Shown: positions 6,721-17,923, counted from the stretch's first letter. The stretch: DNA of 64,000 nucleotides from Xylophilus ampelinus (GCF_901875635.1 NZ_CABFMN010000077.1:23242-87241); one strand, 5' to 3'. Notes: generated from the sequence alone by a model not told the origin. Translations and numbers: made by a program.

Positions 6721-8103
6721 TCAGAACTTGGGCATGCCGCCAGGGCCGCCCACGCCGGGAAGGCCCTTCATGCCCCCCATTCGCTTCATCATCTTCATGA
6801 GGCCGCCGCCCTTCATCTTCTTCATCATCCCCTGCATCTGCTCAAATTCGTTGAGCAGGCGGTTCACTTCCTGCACCTGAACGCCGGCGCCGGCGGCGAT
6901 GCGCTTCTTGCGCGTGGCCTTGAGCAGTTCGGGCTTGCGACGCTCCAGCGGCGTCATGCTGTGGATGATCCCTTCCTTGCGGCGGATGTCCCGCTCGGCG
7001 CGCGTCATGTCGGCCTCGGTAGCCTTGGCGGCCAGCTGGGCGGGCAGCTTGTCCATGAGGCCCGAGAGGCCGCCCATCTGCTTCATCTGCTGCAGTTGGG
7101 CCAGGAAGTCGTCGAGGTCGAAATGCCCGCTCTTGACCTTGGAAGCGAGCTTCTTCGCCGCCTCGACGTCGACGCCGGCCGTGACCTGCTCGACCAGCGC
7201 GACGATGTCGCCCATGCCGAGGATGCGCCCGGCGTGGCGCTCGGCGTCGAACACCTCGAGACCGTCGATCTTCTCGCTCGTGCCGGCGAACTTGATCGGA
7301 ACGCCGGTGATCTGCCGCACCGACAGCGCGGCGCCGCCGCGCGAGTCGCCGTCCATCTTGGTCAGGATGATGCCGGTGAGCGGCAGCGCGTCCTTGAAGG
7401 CCTTGGCGGTGTTGACCGCGTCCTGGCCCTGCATGGCATCAACCACGAACAGCGTCTCGACCGGGTTGAGCGCCGCGTGGAGGGTCTTGATCTCCTCCAT
7501 CAGCACCTCGTCGATCGCCAGGCGCCCGGCCGTGTCGACCAGCAGCACGTCGAAGTAGTGGCGGCGGGCGTGGTCGAGCGCGGCGCGCGCGATGTCCAGC
7601 GGCTTCTGGTCCGGCGTGCTGGGGAACCATTCGGCGCCGGCCTGCTTCGTCACGGTCTTGAGCTGCTCGATGGCGGCCGGCCGGTACACGTCGCCCGAGA
7701 CGGTGAGCACCTTCTTCTTGCGCTTCTCGATCAGGTGCTTGGCCAGCTTGGCGGTGGTGGTCGTCTTGCCCGCGCCCTGCAGGCCGGCCATGAGCACGAC
7801 GGCGGGCGGCTGGGCGGCGAGGTTGATGTCCGACACGCCCTCACCCATCGTGGCCGCGAGTTCGCGGTTGACGATGCCCACCAGCGCCTGCCCGGGCTTG
7901 AGCGAGCCCAGCACCTCCTCGCCCATCGCCTTTTCCTTCACGCGGTTGACGAAGTCGCGCACCACGGGCAGCGCCACGTCGGCCTCGAGCAGCGCCATGC
8001 GCACCTCGCGCATCATGTCCTGCACGTTGGCGTCGGTGATGCGCGCCTGGCCGCTCATCTGCTTGACGAGGCGGGAGAACTTGTCGGTGAGGGCGGTGGC
8101 CAT
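6721..8103 (-). CDS. ffh: Ffh, signal recognition particle GTPase
   Basis: This 460-residue protein binds signal sequences of nascent membrane proteins and, with 4.5S RNA and FtsY, delivers ribosomes to the translocon. It has the N-domain helices, the GTPase domain (GLQGAGKTTTTAKLA, VDTAGRL, LTKMDGDSRGG) and a methionine-rich M domain (EQMQGMMKKMKGGGLMKMM) ending in a Gly/Pro tail. Length and order match the family. It is convergent with opgH and divergent from the CcsA-like gene. Confidence 0.97.
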   Translation of the reverse strand: MATALTDKFSRLVKQMSGQARITDANVQDMMREVRMALLEADVALPVVRDFVNRVKEKAMGEEVLGSLKPGQALVGIVNRELAATMGEGVSDINLAAQPPAVVLMAGLQGAGKTTTTAKLAKHLIEKRKKKVLTVSGDVYRPAAIEQLKTVTKQAGAEWFPSTPDQKPLDIARAALDHARRHYFDVLLVDTAGRLAIDEVLMEEIKTLHAALNPVETLFVVDAMQGQDAVNTAKAFKDALPLTGIILTKMDGDSRGGAALSVRQITGVPIKFAGTSEKIDGLEVFDAERHAGRILGMGDIVALVEQVTAGVDVEAAKKLASKVKSGHFDLDDFLAQLQQMKQMGGLSGLMDKLPAQLAAKATEADMTRAERDIRRKEGIIHSMTPLERRKPELLKATRKKRIAAGAGVQVQEVNRLLNEFEQMQGMMKKMKGGGLMKMMKRMGGMKGLPGVGGPGGMPKF

Positions 8104-8195
8104 GGGGGATTGCTGCTCGGGAGGGGAAAAGCGGAAGGGCGGAGACGGCGTTGCGCCATCCGGAAACGAGAGGGCGAGCCGCTAAACTCGCCCCG

Positions 8196-9005
8196 ATGAT
8201 TTTAGCGAGCCCCTCCCCGCTCAGCGTGGCACTGGGCATCGCCACTGCGGCTGCTTACGGCATGACGGCCGCATCCGCCTCCCGGCTCGGCCGGCCGGCC
8301 ACCCAGGCGCTGCTCGGCCTGGCCTGGCTGCTGCATGCGCTCACCCTGGCATGGAGCCTCGGCGGCGGGCAGCCCCGCTTCGGCTTCGCGCCCGCCCTGT
8401 CCGTCACGGCCTGGCTGGTGTTGACCGTGTATGCGGTGGAGAGCCGGCTTTTCCCCCAGCTCAGCGTGCGTCGCGTGCTCGCGGTGCTGGGCGCGCTGGC
8501 GGTGCTGCTGGCGGTGGCCTTTCCCGGCACGCCGCTGCATGTGTCGGCATCGCCTTGGCTGCCGCTGCACCTGGCGCTGGGCATCGCGTCCTATGGCCTC
8601 TTCGGCGCGGCGGTGGTGCACGCCTGGCTCATGACCCGCGCCGAGAAGCAGATGCGGCAGGCGACGGAGGCCCACGCCGGGGTACCGCTGCTGACGCTCG
8701 AGCGCCTCACCTTCCGCTTCGTGACCGCCGGTTTCGTTCTTTTGTCGGCCACGCTGCTGGCGGGGCTGCTGTTCAGCGAAACGCTCTATGGCCCCACCGT
8801 GCGGGCCTGGAAGTGGGACCACAAGACGGTGTTCTCGATCCTGGCGTGGTTGAGCTTCGCCGTGCTGCTGATCGGGCGGGCCCGCTTCGGCTGGCGCGGC
8901 CGCACCGCCAAGCGCGTGCTGTACGCCGGTGCGGCGCTGCTGCTGCTGGCGTACGTGGGTTCGCGCTTCGTACTCGAGGTCATTCTGGGACGCGGTAGCG
9001 CATGA
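8196..9005 (+). CDS. CcsA/YpjD-family inner-membrane protein
   Basis: This 269-residue protein has about eight hydrophobic helices and the core of the cytochrome c assembly family (LHLALGIASYGLFGAAVVHAW, TLLAGLLFSETLYGP, WKWDHKTVFSILAWL). Conserved histidines in the membrane segments may bind haem, as in CcsA and HemX relatives. The short YpjD-type form next to ffh is common in proteobacteria; its function is not settled and it is not a proven cytochrome c maturation factor. The ATG at 8196 follows a TAAACT that could be a -10 element. The stop overlaps the next start as ATGA. Confidence 0.85.
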   Translation: MILASPSPLSVALGIATAAAYGMTAASASRLGRPATQALLGLAWLLHALTLAWSLGGGQPRFGFAPALSVTAWLVLTVYAVESRLFPQLSVRRVLAVLGALAVLLAVAFPGTPLHVSASPWLPLHLALGIASYGLFGAAVVHAWLMTRAEKQMRQATEAHAGVPLLTLERLTFRFVTAGFVLLSATLLAGLLFSETLYGPTVRAWKWDHKTVFSILAWLSFAVLLIGRARFGWRGRTAKRVLYAGAALLLLAYVGSRFVLEVILGRGSA

Positions 9006-9241
9006 AGTACCTCCTTGTCCTGGCCGTGGTCGCGGTGGCGATCTGGATCTGGCGCAACAACCGGCGCGAGGAGATCCGCGCCGCCACGCCGCCGCCACAG
9101 CGCCCGCCGCGGGTGGCGGGGCCGGAGGCGATGGTGCGCTGCGCCCAGTGCGGCCTGCATCTGCCCGCGGCAGACGCGGTGCCTGGACGAAACGGCAACT
9201 CCTACTGCACGCCGGCCCATCGCCAGGCGACAGAAGGCTGA
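9002..9241 (+). CDS. Small membrane-anchored cysteine protein (PP0621-like)
   Basis: This 79-residue protein has one N-terminal membrane helix (MKYLLVLAVVAVAIWIW), a basic linker, a Pro-rich segment and a C-terminal cysteine/histidine cluster (VRCAQCGLHLP, YCTPAHRQ) that could bind one zinc ion. It resembles the PP0621 family of conserved small proteins found beside pilSR in pseudomonads and Burkholderiales. It overlaps the upstream gene by four bases and precedes pilS by 14, so it is probably in the same transcript. No function is known. Confidence 0.78.
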   Translation: MKYLLVLAVVAVAIWIWRNNRREEIRAATPPPQRPPRVAGPEAMVRCAQCGLHLPAADAVPGRNGNSYCTPAHRQATEG

Positions 9242-9255
9242 GGCCCAGGCCCGCC

Positions 9256-10947
9256 ATGGCCCTGCTCTGGTCGCGCGGTGCACCGGCCACCGACTGGGCT
9301 GGCCTCCACATCCCTCCGCCGCCGCGCAGCACCGGCTTGTCACGCCTATGGCGCGGCTTCATGACGGCCCGCGTGTTCGTGGGCATTGTGCTGCTGCTTC
9401 TGCAGGGGGTCACCTACGGGCTGGGGCAGCCCTTCCAGCCGGTGGCGATGGCCATCTCGACCACCTATTTCGCGCTGGCGCTGCTGGGCGCGCGCGTGCT
9501 GTACCCGCAGCCGCCGATCCGCGCCCTGGGCCTGGCTTGGATCGGGTCCATCGGCGTCGACTTGGCGGCCTTCGCGCTGCTGCAGTTGTTGCAGTCGGGC
9601 AGCATCAACTTCACGCCGCTGTTCGCGCTGCCGGTGCTGATGGGGGCGGTGGTGGGCACGCTGCCGGTGGGCCTGGCCACGACTGCCGCGGTCACGCTGC
9701 TGCTGCTGGGCGATGCGCTGCACTACTCGCTGGGCTCCGGCCCCGACGCGCCGGCCCGCTACCTCCAGGCCGCGCTCACCGGCACCGGCCTGTTCGTGGT
9801 GGCGCTGCTGGCGCACCAGCTGGCGCTGCGCCTGGCACGGGAGGAAGTGCTTGCCTCGCGCAGCCGGACCTCGGCGCAGATGCACGCCCAGGTCAACGAA
9901 CTAGTGATCGAAACGCTGGGCGAGGGCGTGCTGGTGGTGGACGTCGATGGCCGTGTGCATGCCGTCAACCCGGCCGCTGACATGATCCTGGGCCACGGGC
10001 TCGCCGGCATGACGTTGCCGTTCGCACTCGACAGCTACCCGGCCTGGCGCCCGCTGGCGCAACTGGCGGCGCAGACCTTCAAGCGGCGCAACGGCAAGTC
10101 GGCCGAACTGCCGATCGCGCAGTCCCGCGGCGCGGCCCGCGAGGTGCGCATCCGCACGCGGCTGACGCCGGCGATGGACCAGCGCTCGGAGGGCTTCTGC
10201 GTGATGTTCCTGCAGGATCTGCGCGAACTCGAGGCCCGCATCCGCACCGAAAAGCTGGCGGCCATGGGACGGATGTCGGCCGCGGTGGCCCATGAGATCC
10301 GCAATCCGCTGGCCGCCATCGCGCAGGCCAGCGCGCTGCTGGCAGAGGACCTGGCCGACGAGGGCCAGCGCCAACTCAACGAGATGGTGCGGCAGAACGC
10401 GCAGCGTCTGGCGCGTATCGTCGACGACGTGCTGGACGTGTCACGCGCCCGCCAGCAACGAACCCTGCCGCTGGACGACGACACGCTGGCCCTGGACCCC
10501 GCGGTTCGCACGCTGGTCGAGGAATGGGTGCGCCAGACGCGCCGCCCCGGCGTGCAGTTGCTGCTGGGTGCCGGAGCGCAAGTGCGCTTTGAGGAGGAGC
10601 ACCTGCGCCGAATCCTCGTGAATCTGCTCGACAACGCGGCCCGCTACGCCAGCCAGGACGAAGGGGCGATCCAGGTCAGCACCACGGTCGGTGCGAACCA
10701 GCGCGCCCAGCTCGTGGTGTGGAGCGACGGCGACCCGCTGGATCCGGCGGTCCAGCGGCATCTGTTCGAGCCCTTCTTCTCCTCCGAGAGCCGGTCCAGC
10801 GGCCTGGGCCTGTACATCTGCCGCGAGCTGTGCGAGCGCCATGGCGCCGCCATGGGCTACGAGCGGCGCGCCGTTGCCGGGGAAGGACGTGAGGGCAACA
10901 GCTTCTTCGTGCACTTCGCGCCGGCACAGGTGCCTTTGCCACAATAG
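9256..10947 (+). CDS. pilS: PilS, sensor kinase of type IV pilus regulation
   Basis: This 563-residue kinase has about six N-terminal membrane helices, a PAS-like segment (LVIETLGEGVLVVDVDGRV), a HisKA domain with phospho-His in VAHEIRNPLAAI, and a HATPase domain (NLLDNAARYA, SSGLGLYICREL). The six-helix sensor and the adjacent pilR are diagnostic of PilS, which in Pseudomonas senses pilin in the inner membrane and controls pilA through PilR and sigma-54. No pilus structural gene lies in the window, so its target is elsewhere. pilR begins six bases after the stop. Confidence 0.9.
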   Translation: MALLWSRGAPATDWAGLHIPPPPRSTGLSRLWRGFMTARVFVGIVLLLLQGVTYGLGQPFQPVAMAISTTYFALALLGARVLYPQPPIRALGLAWIGSIGVDLAAFALLQLLQSGSINFTPLFALPVLMGAVVGTLPVGLATTAAVTLLLLGDALHYSLGSGPDAPARYLQAALTGTGLFVVALLAHQLALRLAREEVLASRSRTSAQMHAQVNELVIETLGEGVLVVDVDGRVHAVNPAADMILGHGLAGMTLPFALDSYPAWRPLAQLAAQTFKRRNGKSAELPIAQSRGAAREVRIRTRLTPAMDQRSEGFCVMFLQDLRELEARIRTEKLAAMGRMSAAVAHEIRNPLAAIAQASALLAEDLADEGQRQLNEMVRQNAQRLARIVDDVLDVSRARQQRTLPLDDDTLALDPAVRTLVEEWVRQTRRPGVQLLLGAGAQVRFEEEHLRRILVNLLDNAARYASQDEGAIQVSTTVGANQRAQLVVWSDGDPLDPAVQRHLFEPFFSSESRSSGLGLYICRELCERHGAAMGYERRAVAGEGREGNSFFVHFAPAQVPLPQ

Positions 10948-10953
10948 CGCCCC

Positions 10954-12445
<1,492 letters not shown>

Positions 12446-12453
<8 letters not shown>

Positions 12454-13057
12454 TTCGACCCGCACATCCGCCGACGGCGACTGCGGCCCGTGGGCCGGCG
12501 GCTGGTACCGCCCGGCGCGTCGGCTCGACTCGCCGAACTTCGGACCCCGTCCCGAGGGAACCGCGATCGACCTGATCGTGCTGCACTCGATCAGCCTTCC
12601 GCCCGGCCGCTACGGCGGCGGCGAGGTGCAGGCGCTCTTCACGAACCGCCTCGACGGGTCGGCACACCCTTACTTCGAGCAGATCCGCGGCCTGCAGGTC
12701 TCGGCGCATTTCTACGTGCGCCGCACCGGCGAGTTGTGGCAGTTCGTGAGCTGCGACGACCGCGCCTGGCACGCGGGCGCATCGAGCTGGCGCGGACGCG
12801 CCAACTGCAACGACTATTCGATCGGCATCGAGCTCGAGGGCCTGGAGGGCGAGCGCTTCGAGGCCGAACAGTACGAGGCCCTGACGACGCTGTGCCCCGC
12901 CCTCGCGCGGCGCTACCCAATCGAAGCCCTGGCGGGGCACGAGCACATCGCGCCGGGCCGCAAGCTCGATCCGGGACCGGGCTTCGATTGGGCGCACCTG
13001 CAGCGTGCACTCGGCTGGCCCGATGCGGCCTTTCCGCCACGCGCCGGGTCCGCCTGA
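12446..13057 (+). CDS. ampD: AmpD, anhydro-muramyl-peptide amidase
   Basis: This 203-residue cytoplasmic zinc amidase cleaves the peptide from 1,6-anhydro-N-acetylmuramic acid during murein recycling. Its amidase-2 fold shows the zinc ligands in IVLHSIS and AGHEHIAPGRKLDPGP, and the substrate loop NFGPRPEGTAIDL. No signal peptide is present, which separates it from periplasmic AmiD. The ATG at 12446 overlaps the end of pilR, so translation may be coupled. Together with mpl at 25246 it supplies two steps of peptidoglycan recycling in the window. Confidence 0.94.
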
Positions 13058-13277
13058 AATTTTTCTATCGGCCGGGCCGCCGGCTCCCGCGGGCAGGCTG
13101 GTCGTCGTCCATCTCACCGTATGCGGGAGGACGCAGCAACCATGCGGCCTCCAAGCCCAAAATGGCCTGCAAAGCCCAAGGGGCGGGGCCCGCGCTAAGG
13201 TGGAGCAATCCCGGTGGGCCTTGCGCAGGCACTGAGCGCGCGACGGCTTTTAGCAACACGCCATGCGGCCGTGAAAA
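13058..13277. other. Gene-free stretch upstream of the nrdA control region
   Basis: No convincing gene, hairpin terminator or repeat is visible here. The sequence is GC-rich with scattered short inverted repeats; short open frames lack ribosome binding sites. Some of it may be 3' sequence of ampD or upstream regulatory DNA of nrdA. Confidence 0.6.
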
Positions 13278-13293
13278 ACACTACAGGTAGTGG
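13278..13293. promoter_or_regulatory. NrdR box 1
   Basis: ACACTACAGGTAGTGG resembles the NrdR consensus acaCwAtATaTwgtgt, with both conserved arms intact. It lies just upstream of the -35 element of nrdA and 32 bases (three helical turns) from box 2. Confidence 0.8.
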
Positions 13294-13294
13294 C

Positions 13295-13323
13295 TTGAAG
13301 GCCACCTGCACCCTAGATATAGT
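13295..13323 (+). promoter_or_regulatory. Sigma-70 promoter of nrdA
   Basis: TTGAAG (13295-13300) and TATAGT (13318-13323) are separated by 17 bases. The -10 element lies inside NrdR box 2, so bound repressor would block polymerase. Transcription would start near 13330, leaving a leader of about 90 bases. Confidence 0.75.
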
Positions 13324-13325
13324 GT
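13310..13325. promoter_or_regulatory. NrdR box 2
   Basis: ACCCTAGATATAGTGT is a close match to acaCwAtATaTwgtgt. The 32-base phase with box 1 is the spacing expected for co-operative NrdR binding. Confidence 0.85.
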
Positions 13326-13419
13326 GCGCCTGCCCCCAACTACTCGGCCTTGCGAGAACCTCGCAACCCGGCCGGGACGGCCGGCACACAACAACCACAG
13401 ACGTCAACGAAGGACCCGA

Positions 13420-16356
13420 ATGCAAGCTGCCCTGACCTCCCCCTCGACCCCTCGCGCCATGCCCGCGGCGACGTCCCAGGGCCGTGACGTGGCGAGTGCC
13501 GCCGGCCCGGCCCTCGCCCATTACCAGATCATCCGTCGCAATGGCGCCGTCGTCCCCTTCGAGCCGAACAAGATCGCCGTGGCGATGATGAAAGCCTTCC
13601 TGGCCGTACACGGCACGCAGGGCGCGGCCTCTGCCAGCGTGCGCGAGACCGTCGACGGCCTGACCCAGGCGGTGGTGCGCGCGATGGTGCGATCGCGCCC
13701 GGGCGGCGGCACCTTCCACATCGAGGATGTGCAGGACCAGGTCGAACTGGGCCTGATGCGCGGCGGCCACCACGAGGTGGCGCGTGCCTACGTGCTGTAC
13801 CGCGAACGCCGCACCCAGGAACGCCAGAAGCAGGGCGAGCAGAGCGCCAAGCCGGCCCAGCCGACATTGCACGTGCTGGACCGCGGCGAGCGCGTCGCGC
13901 TGGACATGGCGGCCCTGCAAAGCCTGCTCGAGTCGGCCTGCGCGAACCTGGGCGAAGGCGTCAAGGCCGACCCGATCGTCGCCGAGACGATGCGCAACCT
14001 GTACGACGGCGTGCCGCTTGACGAGGTCTACAAGGCATCGATCCTCGCGGCCCGCACGCTGATCGAGAAGGACCCCGACTACACCTTCGCCACCGCGCGC
14101 CTGCTGCTGCACACGATCTTCAAGGAGGTGCTCGGCCGCGAAGTGACGCACGCCGAGATGGCGCAGGGCTATGCGGACTACTTCCCCCACTTCATCAAGA
14201 AGGGCGTGGACAACGAGCTGCTCGACGAGAAGCTTCTGCAGTACGACCTGGCCCGCCTGGGTGCCGCGCTGAAGGCCGAGCGCGACCTGAAGTTCGACTA
14301 CCTCGGCCTGCAGACGCTGTACGACCGCTACTTCCTGCACGTGCGCAAGCAGCGCATCGAGCTGCCCCAGGCCTTCTTCATGCGCGTGGCGATGGGCCTG
14401 GCGCTGAACGAGATCGACCGCGAGGCGCGCGCCATCGAGTTCTACGAGGTGCTGTCGTCCTTCGACTTCATGTCGTCCACCCCCACGCTGTTCAACAGCG
14501 GCACGCTGCGCTCGCAGCTGTCCTCGTGCTACTTGACGACCGTGCCCGACGACCTGGACGGCATCTACGAGTCGATCAAGGAGAACGCGCTGCTGTCGAA
14601 GTTCGCCGGCGGCCTGGGCAACGACTGGACCCGCGTGCGTGCCCTGGGCTCGCACATCAAGGGCACCAACGGCGAATCGCAGGGCGTCGTGCCCTTCCTC
14701 AAGGTGGTCAACGACACGGCCGTGGCCGTCAACCAGGGCGGCAAGCGCAAGGGCGCAGTCTGCACGTACCTCGAGACCTGGCACCTGGACATCGAGGAGT
14801 TCCTTGAGCTGCGCAAGAACACGGGTGACGATCGCCGCCGCACCCACGACATGAACACGGCCAACTGGATCCCCGACCTGTTCATGCGCCGCGTGATGGA
14901 GAAGGGCAACTGGACGCTGTTCTCGCCCTCCAACGTGCCCGACCTGCACGACCTGTTCGGCGCCGACTTCGAAAAGGCCTACGTCGCCTATGAAGAGAAG
15001 GCCGCCCGCGGCGAGATCAAGCCCGCCAAGACGGTGCCGGCCACCGACCTGTGGCGCAAGATGCTCTCGATGCTGTTCGAGACCGGCCATCCCTGGATCA
15101 CCTTCAAGGACGCCTGCAACGTGCGCTCGCCGCAGCAGCATGCCGGCGTGGTGCACTCGTCGAACCTCTGCACCGAGATCACGCTCAACACCAGCGACAC
15201 CGAAACCGCGGTCTGCAACCTGGGCTCCGTCAACCTGCTGCAGCACCTGAAGGATGGTGCCGTCGACCAGGAGAAGCTCAAGAAGACGATCTCCACCGCC
15301 ATGCGGATGCTCGACAACGTGATCGACATCAACTACTACGCGGTGAAGAAGGCACGCGACTCCAACCTGCGCCACCGCCCTGTGGGCCTCGGCCTGATGG
15401 GCTTCCAGGACGCGCTGTACGAACTGCGCATTCCCTACGGCAGCGAACAGGCAGTGGAATTCGCCGACCGCTCGATGGAAGCGATCTGCTACCACGCCTA
15501 CTGGGCGTCGACCGAGCTGGCGCGTGAGCGCGGCAAGTACTCCAGCTTCCGCGGCTCGCTGTGGGACAAGGGCATCCTGCCGATCGACTCGCTGGACCTG
15601 CTCGAGAAGGCGCGCGGCGGCTACGTGGAAGTGGACCGCTCGGCCTCGCTCGACTGGGACGCCCTGCGCGCCAAGATCGCGCAGGACGGCATGCGCAACT
15701 CCAACTGCGTGGCGATCGCGCCGACCGCGACGATCTCCAACATCATCGGCGTCGACGCCTCGATCGAGCCCTGCTTCGGCAACCTGTCGGTCAAGTCGAA
15801 CCTCTCGGGCGAGTTCACCGTCATCAACCACTACCTGGTGCGCGATCTCAAGCGCCTGGGCCTGTGGGACGACGTGATGGTTATGGACCTCAAGCACTTC
15901 GACGGCTCGCTGCGCCCCATCGACCGCGTGCCGCAGGACATCAAGGCGCTGTACGCCACCGCCTTCGAGGTCGAGCCTGTGTGGCTGGTCGAGGCCGCCG
16001 CCCGTCGCCAGAAGTGGATCGACCAGGCGCAGTCGCTGAACATCTACATGGCCGGCGCGTCAGGCAAGAAGCTGGACGACACCTACAAGCTGGCCTGGTT
16101 GCGTGGCCTGAAGACCACGTATTACCTGCGCACCATCAGCGCCACGCACGCCGAGAAGTCGACGGTGCAGTCGGGTCGGCTCAACGCTGTGTCCTCGGGC
16201 GGCAGCCACGACATGTCGGCCGCCGCCGCGAAGCCTGCAGCACCGAGCGCGCTCGAACTCGCGGCCGCTGCTGCACAGGCGCAGATGGCTGCGGTGCCGG
16301 CGACCGACATCAAGTTCTGCGCGATCGACGACCCGGGCTGCGAAGCCTGCCAGTGA
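13420..16356 (+). CDS. nrdA: NrdA, ribonucleotide reductase large subunit (class Ia)
   Basis: This 978-residue protein reduces ribonucleoside diphosphates to deoxyribonucleotides using the radical made by NrdB. An ATP-cone allosteric domain (about 30-130; RRNGAVVPFEPNKIAVAMM) precedes the ten-stranded barrel. Visible catalytic features are SSCYLTTVPDD, the active-site segment with NLCTEITLNTSDTETAVCNLGSVNL, and the C-terminal redox pair in CEACQ. The ATG at 13420 was chosen because it follows the promoter and NrdR boxes and precedes the conserved sequence; about 30 low-complexity residues lead in. A strong hairpin terminator follows, separating it from nrdB. Confidence 0.96.
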   Translation: MQAALTSPSTPRAMPAATSQGRDVASAAGPALAHYQIIRRNGAVVPFEPNKIAVAMMKAFLAVHGTQGAASASVRETVDGLTQAVVRAMVRSRPGGGTFHIEDVQDQVELGLMRGGHHEVARAYVLYRERRTQERQKQGEQSAKPAQPTLHVLDRGERVALDMAALQSLLESACANLGEGVKADPIVAETMRNLYDGVPLDEVYKASILAARTLIEKDPDYTFATARLLLHTIFKEVLGREVTHAEMAQGYADYFPHFIKKGVDNELLDEKLLQYDLARLGAALKAERDLKFDYLGLQTLYDRYFLHVRKQRIELPQAFFMRVAMGLALNEIDREARAIEFYEVLSSFDFMSSTPTLFNSGTLRSQLSSCYLTTVPDDLDGIYESIKENALLSKFAGGLGNDWTRVRALGSHIKGTNGESQGVVPFLKVVNDTAVAVNQGGKRKGAVCTYLETWHLDIEEFLELRKNTGDDRRRTHDMNTANWIPDLFMRRVMEKGNWTLFSPSNVPDLHDLFGADFEKAYVAYEEKAARGEIKPAKTVPATDLWRKMLSMLFETGHPWITFKDACNVRSPQQHAGVVHSSNLCTEITLNTSDTETAVCNLGSVNLLQHLKDGAVDQEKLKKTISTAMRMLDNVIDINYYAVKKARDSNLRHRPVGLGLMGFQDALYELRIPYGSEQAVEFADRSMEAICYHAYWASTELARERGKYSSFRGSLWDKGILPIDSLDLLEKARGGYVEVDRSASLDWDALRAKIAQDGMRNSNCVAIAPTATISNIIGVDASIEPCFGNLSVKSNLSGEFTVINHYLVRDLKRLGLWDDVMVMDLKHFDGSLRPIDRVPQDIKALYATAFEVEPVWLVEAAARRQKWIDQAQSLNIYMAGASGKKLDDTYKLAWLRGLKTTYYLRTISATHAEKSTVQSGRLNAVSSGGSHDMSAAAAKPAAPSALELAAAAAQAQMAAVPATDIKFCAIDDPGCEACQ

Positions 16357-16363
16357 TGGCGAC

Positions 16364-16398
16364 GAAGAGCGGTCCACGACGGACCGCTCTTCTCTTTT
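16364..16398 (+). terminator. Terminator between nrdA and nrdB
   Basis: A 12-bp stem (GAAGAGCGGTCC and its complement) with a 5-base loop is followed by TCTTTT. It should end or attenuate nrdA transcription before nrdB. Confidence 0.85.
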
Positions 16399-16514
16399 CG
16401 CGCGGCGTCGGACGACATGCACGACGCCTGCGCACAACATAATTCGGGCAGGTGCGTGGCGGATAACTTCTCAACACGCATCGTTGCTCTGATAATTGAG
16501 CATTGGATTTTTCT

Positions 16515-17735
16515 ATGTTGACCTGGGACGAAGAAGTCAAGCCCTCCGCACCGAGGAGCCAGCCACACACTTCATCGAGCAATGCCGCCGCAGCGGGAGC
16601 CTCGATGGCGGCAGCGACTTCCCTTCCTGCCGCTTCGCTCGCCACGCATTCCTTCGCGTCGCCCGCCCCAGTTGCAGCCCCTGCTCCCGCCGCTTCGCAC
16701 GCCGCCCCGGCGAGTGCACGCCGCGTCAATGCAGCCGACAAGCGCATCATCAACGGCCAGACCGACGTCAACCAGCTGGTGCCGTTCAAGTACAAGTGGG
16801 CGTGGGAGAAGTACCTCGCCACCTGCGCGAATCACTGGATGCCGCAGGAAGTGAACATGAACCGCGACATCGCCCTGTGGAAGGACCCGAACGGTCTGAC
16901 CGAGGACGAGCGGCGCATCGTCAAGCGCAACCTCGGCTTCTTCGTGACCGCCGACTCGCTGGCGGCCAACAACATCGTGCTGGGCACCTACCGCCACATC
17001 ACGGCGCCCGAATGCCGGCAGTTCCTGTTGCGCCAGGCCTTCGAGGAAGCGATCCACACGCACGCCTACCAGTACATCGTCGAGTCGCTGGGCCTGGACG
17101 AAGCGGAGATCTTCAACGCCTACAACGAAGTCCAGTCCATCCGCGACAAGGACGAGTTCCTGATCCCGTTCATCGGCGCGATCATGGACCCGAACTTCCA
17201 CACCGGCACGCCCGAGAACGACCAGACGCTGCTCAAGAGCCTGATCGTCTTCGCCTGCCTGATGGAGGGCCTGTTCTTCTACGTCGGCTTCACGCAGATC
17301 CTGGCGCTGGGCCGCCAGAACAAGATGACCGGTGCGGCCGAGCAGTACCAGTACATCCTGCGCGACGAGTCGATGCACTGCAATTTCGGCATCGACCTGA
17401 TCAACCAGCTCAAGCTCGAGAACCCGCACTTGTGGACGCCCGAGTTCAAGGCCGAGATCAAGGCCCTGTTCCAGAAGGCCGTCGAGCTCGAGTACCGCTA
17501 CGCCGAAGACACCATGCCGCGCGGCGTGCTCGGCATGAACGCCTCCATGTTCAAGGGCTACCTGCGCTACATCGCCAATCGGCGTGCAACGCAGATCGGC
17601 CTCGAAGCGCTCTTCCCGAACGAGGAAAACCCGTTCCCCTGGATGAGCGAAATGATCGACCTGAAGAAAGAGCGCAATTTCTTCGAAACCCGCGTGATCG
17701 AGTACCAGTCGGGTGGCGCGCTCTCCTGGGATTGA
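16515..17735 (+). CDS. nrdB: NrdB, ribonucleotide reductase small subunit (class Ia)
   Basis: This 406-residue ferritin-like protein holds the di-iron site and tyrosyl radical that start catalysis in NrdA. Visible ligands are Asp-124 (ALWKDP), Glu-178 and His-181 in EEAIHTHAY, the radical Tyr-185, the glutamate in [11 protein letters not shown], and Glu/His in DESMHCNFG. The C-terminal tail ends [11 protein letters not shown]. The ATG at 16515 gives the usual MLTWDEE start; an upstream TTG in frame (16503) is possible. Residues 11-70 are an Ala/Pro/Ser-rich stretch absent from E. coli NrdB. The terminator upstream implies its own promoter, and no NrdR box pair is evident in front of it. Confidence 0.95.
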   Translation: MLTWDEEVKPSAPRSQPHTSSSNAAAAGASMAAATSLPAASLATHSFASPAPVAAPAPAASHAAPASARRVNAADKRIINGQTDVNQLVPFKYKWAWEKYLATCANHWMPQEVNMNRDIALWKDPNGLTEDERRIVKRNLGFFVTADSLAANNIVLGTYRHITAPECRQFLLRQAFEEAIHTHAYQYIVESLGLDEAEIFNAYNEVQSIRDKDEFLIPFIGAIMDPNFHTGTPENDQTLLKSLIVFACLMEGLFFYVGFTQILALGRQNKMTGAAEQYQYILRDESMHCNFGIDLINQLKLENPHLWTPEFKAEIKALFQKAVELEYRYAEDTMPRGVLGMNASMFKGYLRYIANRRATQIGLEALFPNEENPFPWMSEMIDLKKERNFFETRVIEYQSGGALSWD

Positions 17736-17923
17736 GTTTCCAAAGAATCGAATGGATCCAAGAATCACCCCGATCGCTTCATGCACCAGAGAGTGCAGCG
17801 GCCGGGGTTCCCGTGTTCATGGCGCTGGAGTCTGCTCCAACGCCATGAATCGCTTCTCGCTCGCAGACGAGTGGAGGAGTGCTTCCAAAGGTTGATGTTT
17901 TCAACTTGATCAAGGAGAAAGAA

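Noticed and set aside
8104..8195. Promoter between ffh and the CcsA-like gene
   Set aside because: TAAACT is a plausible -10, but the only TTG-type hexamer is 26 bases away; not supported enough to list.
13195..15897. A 900-codon open frame on the minus strand opposite nrdA
   Set aside because: Frames antisense to GC-rich genes stay open because of third-position G/C bias. nrdA on the plus strand has full family motifs; the antisense translation is low complexity without motifs.
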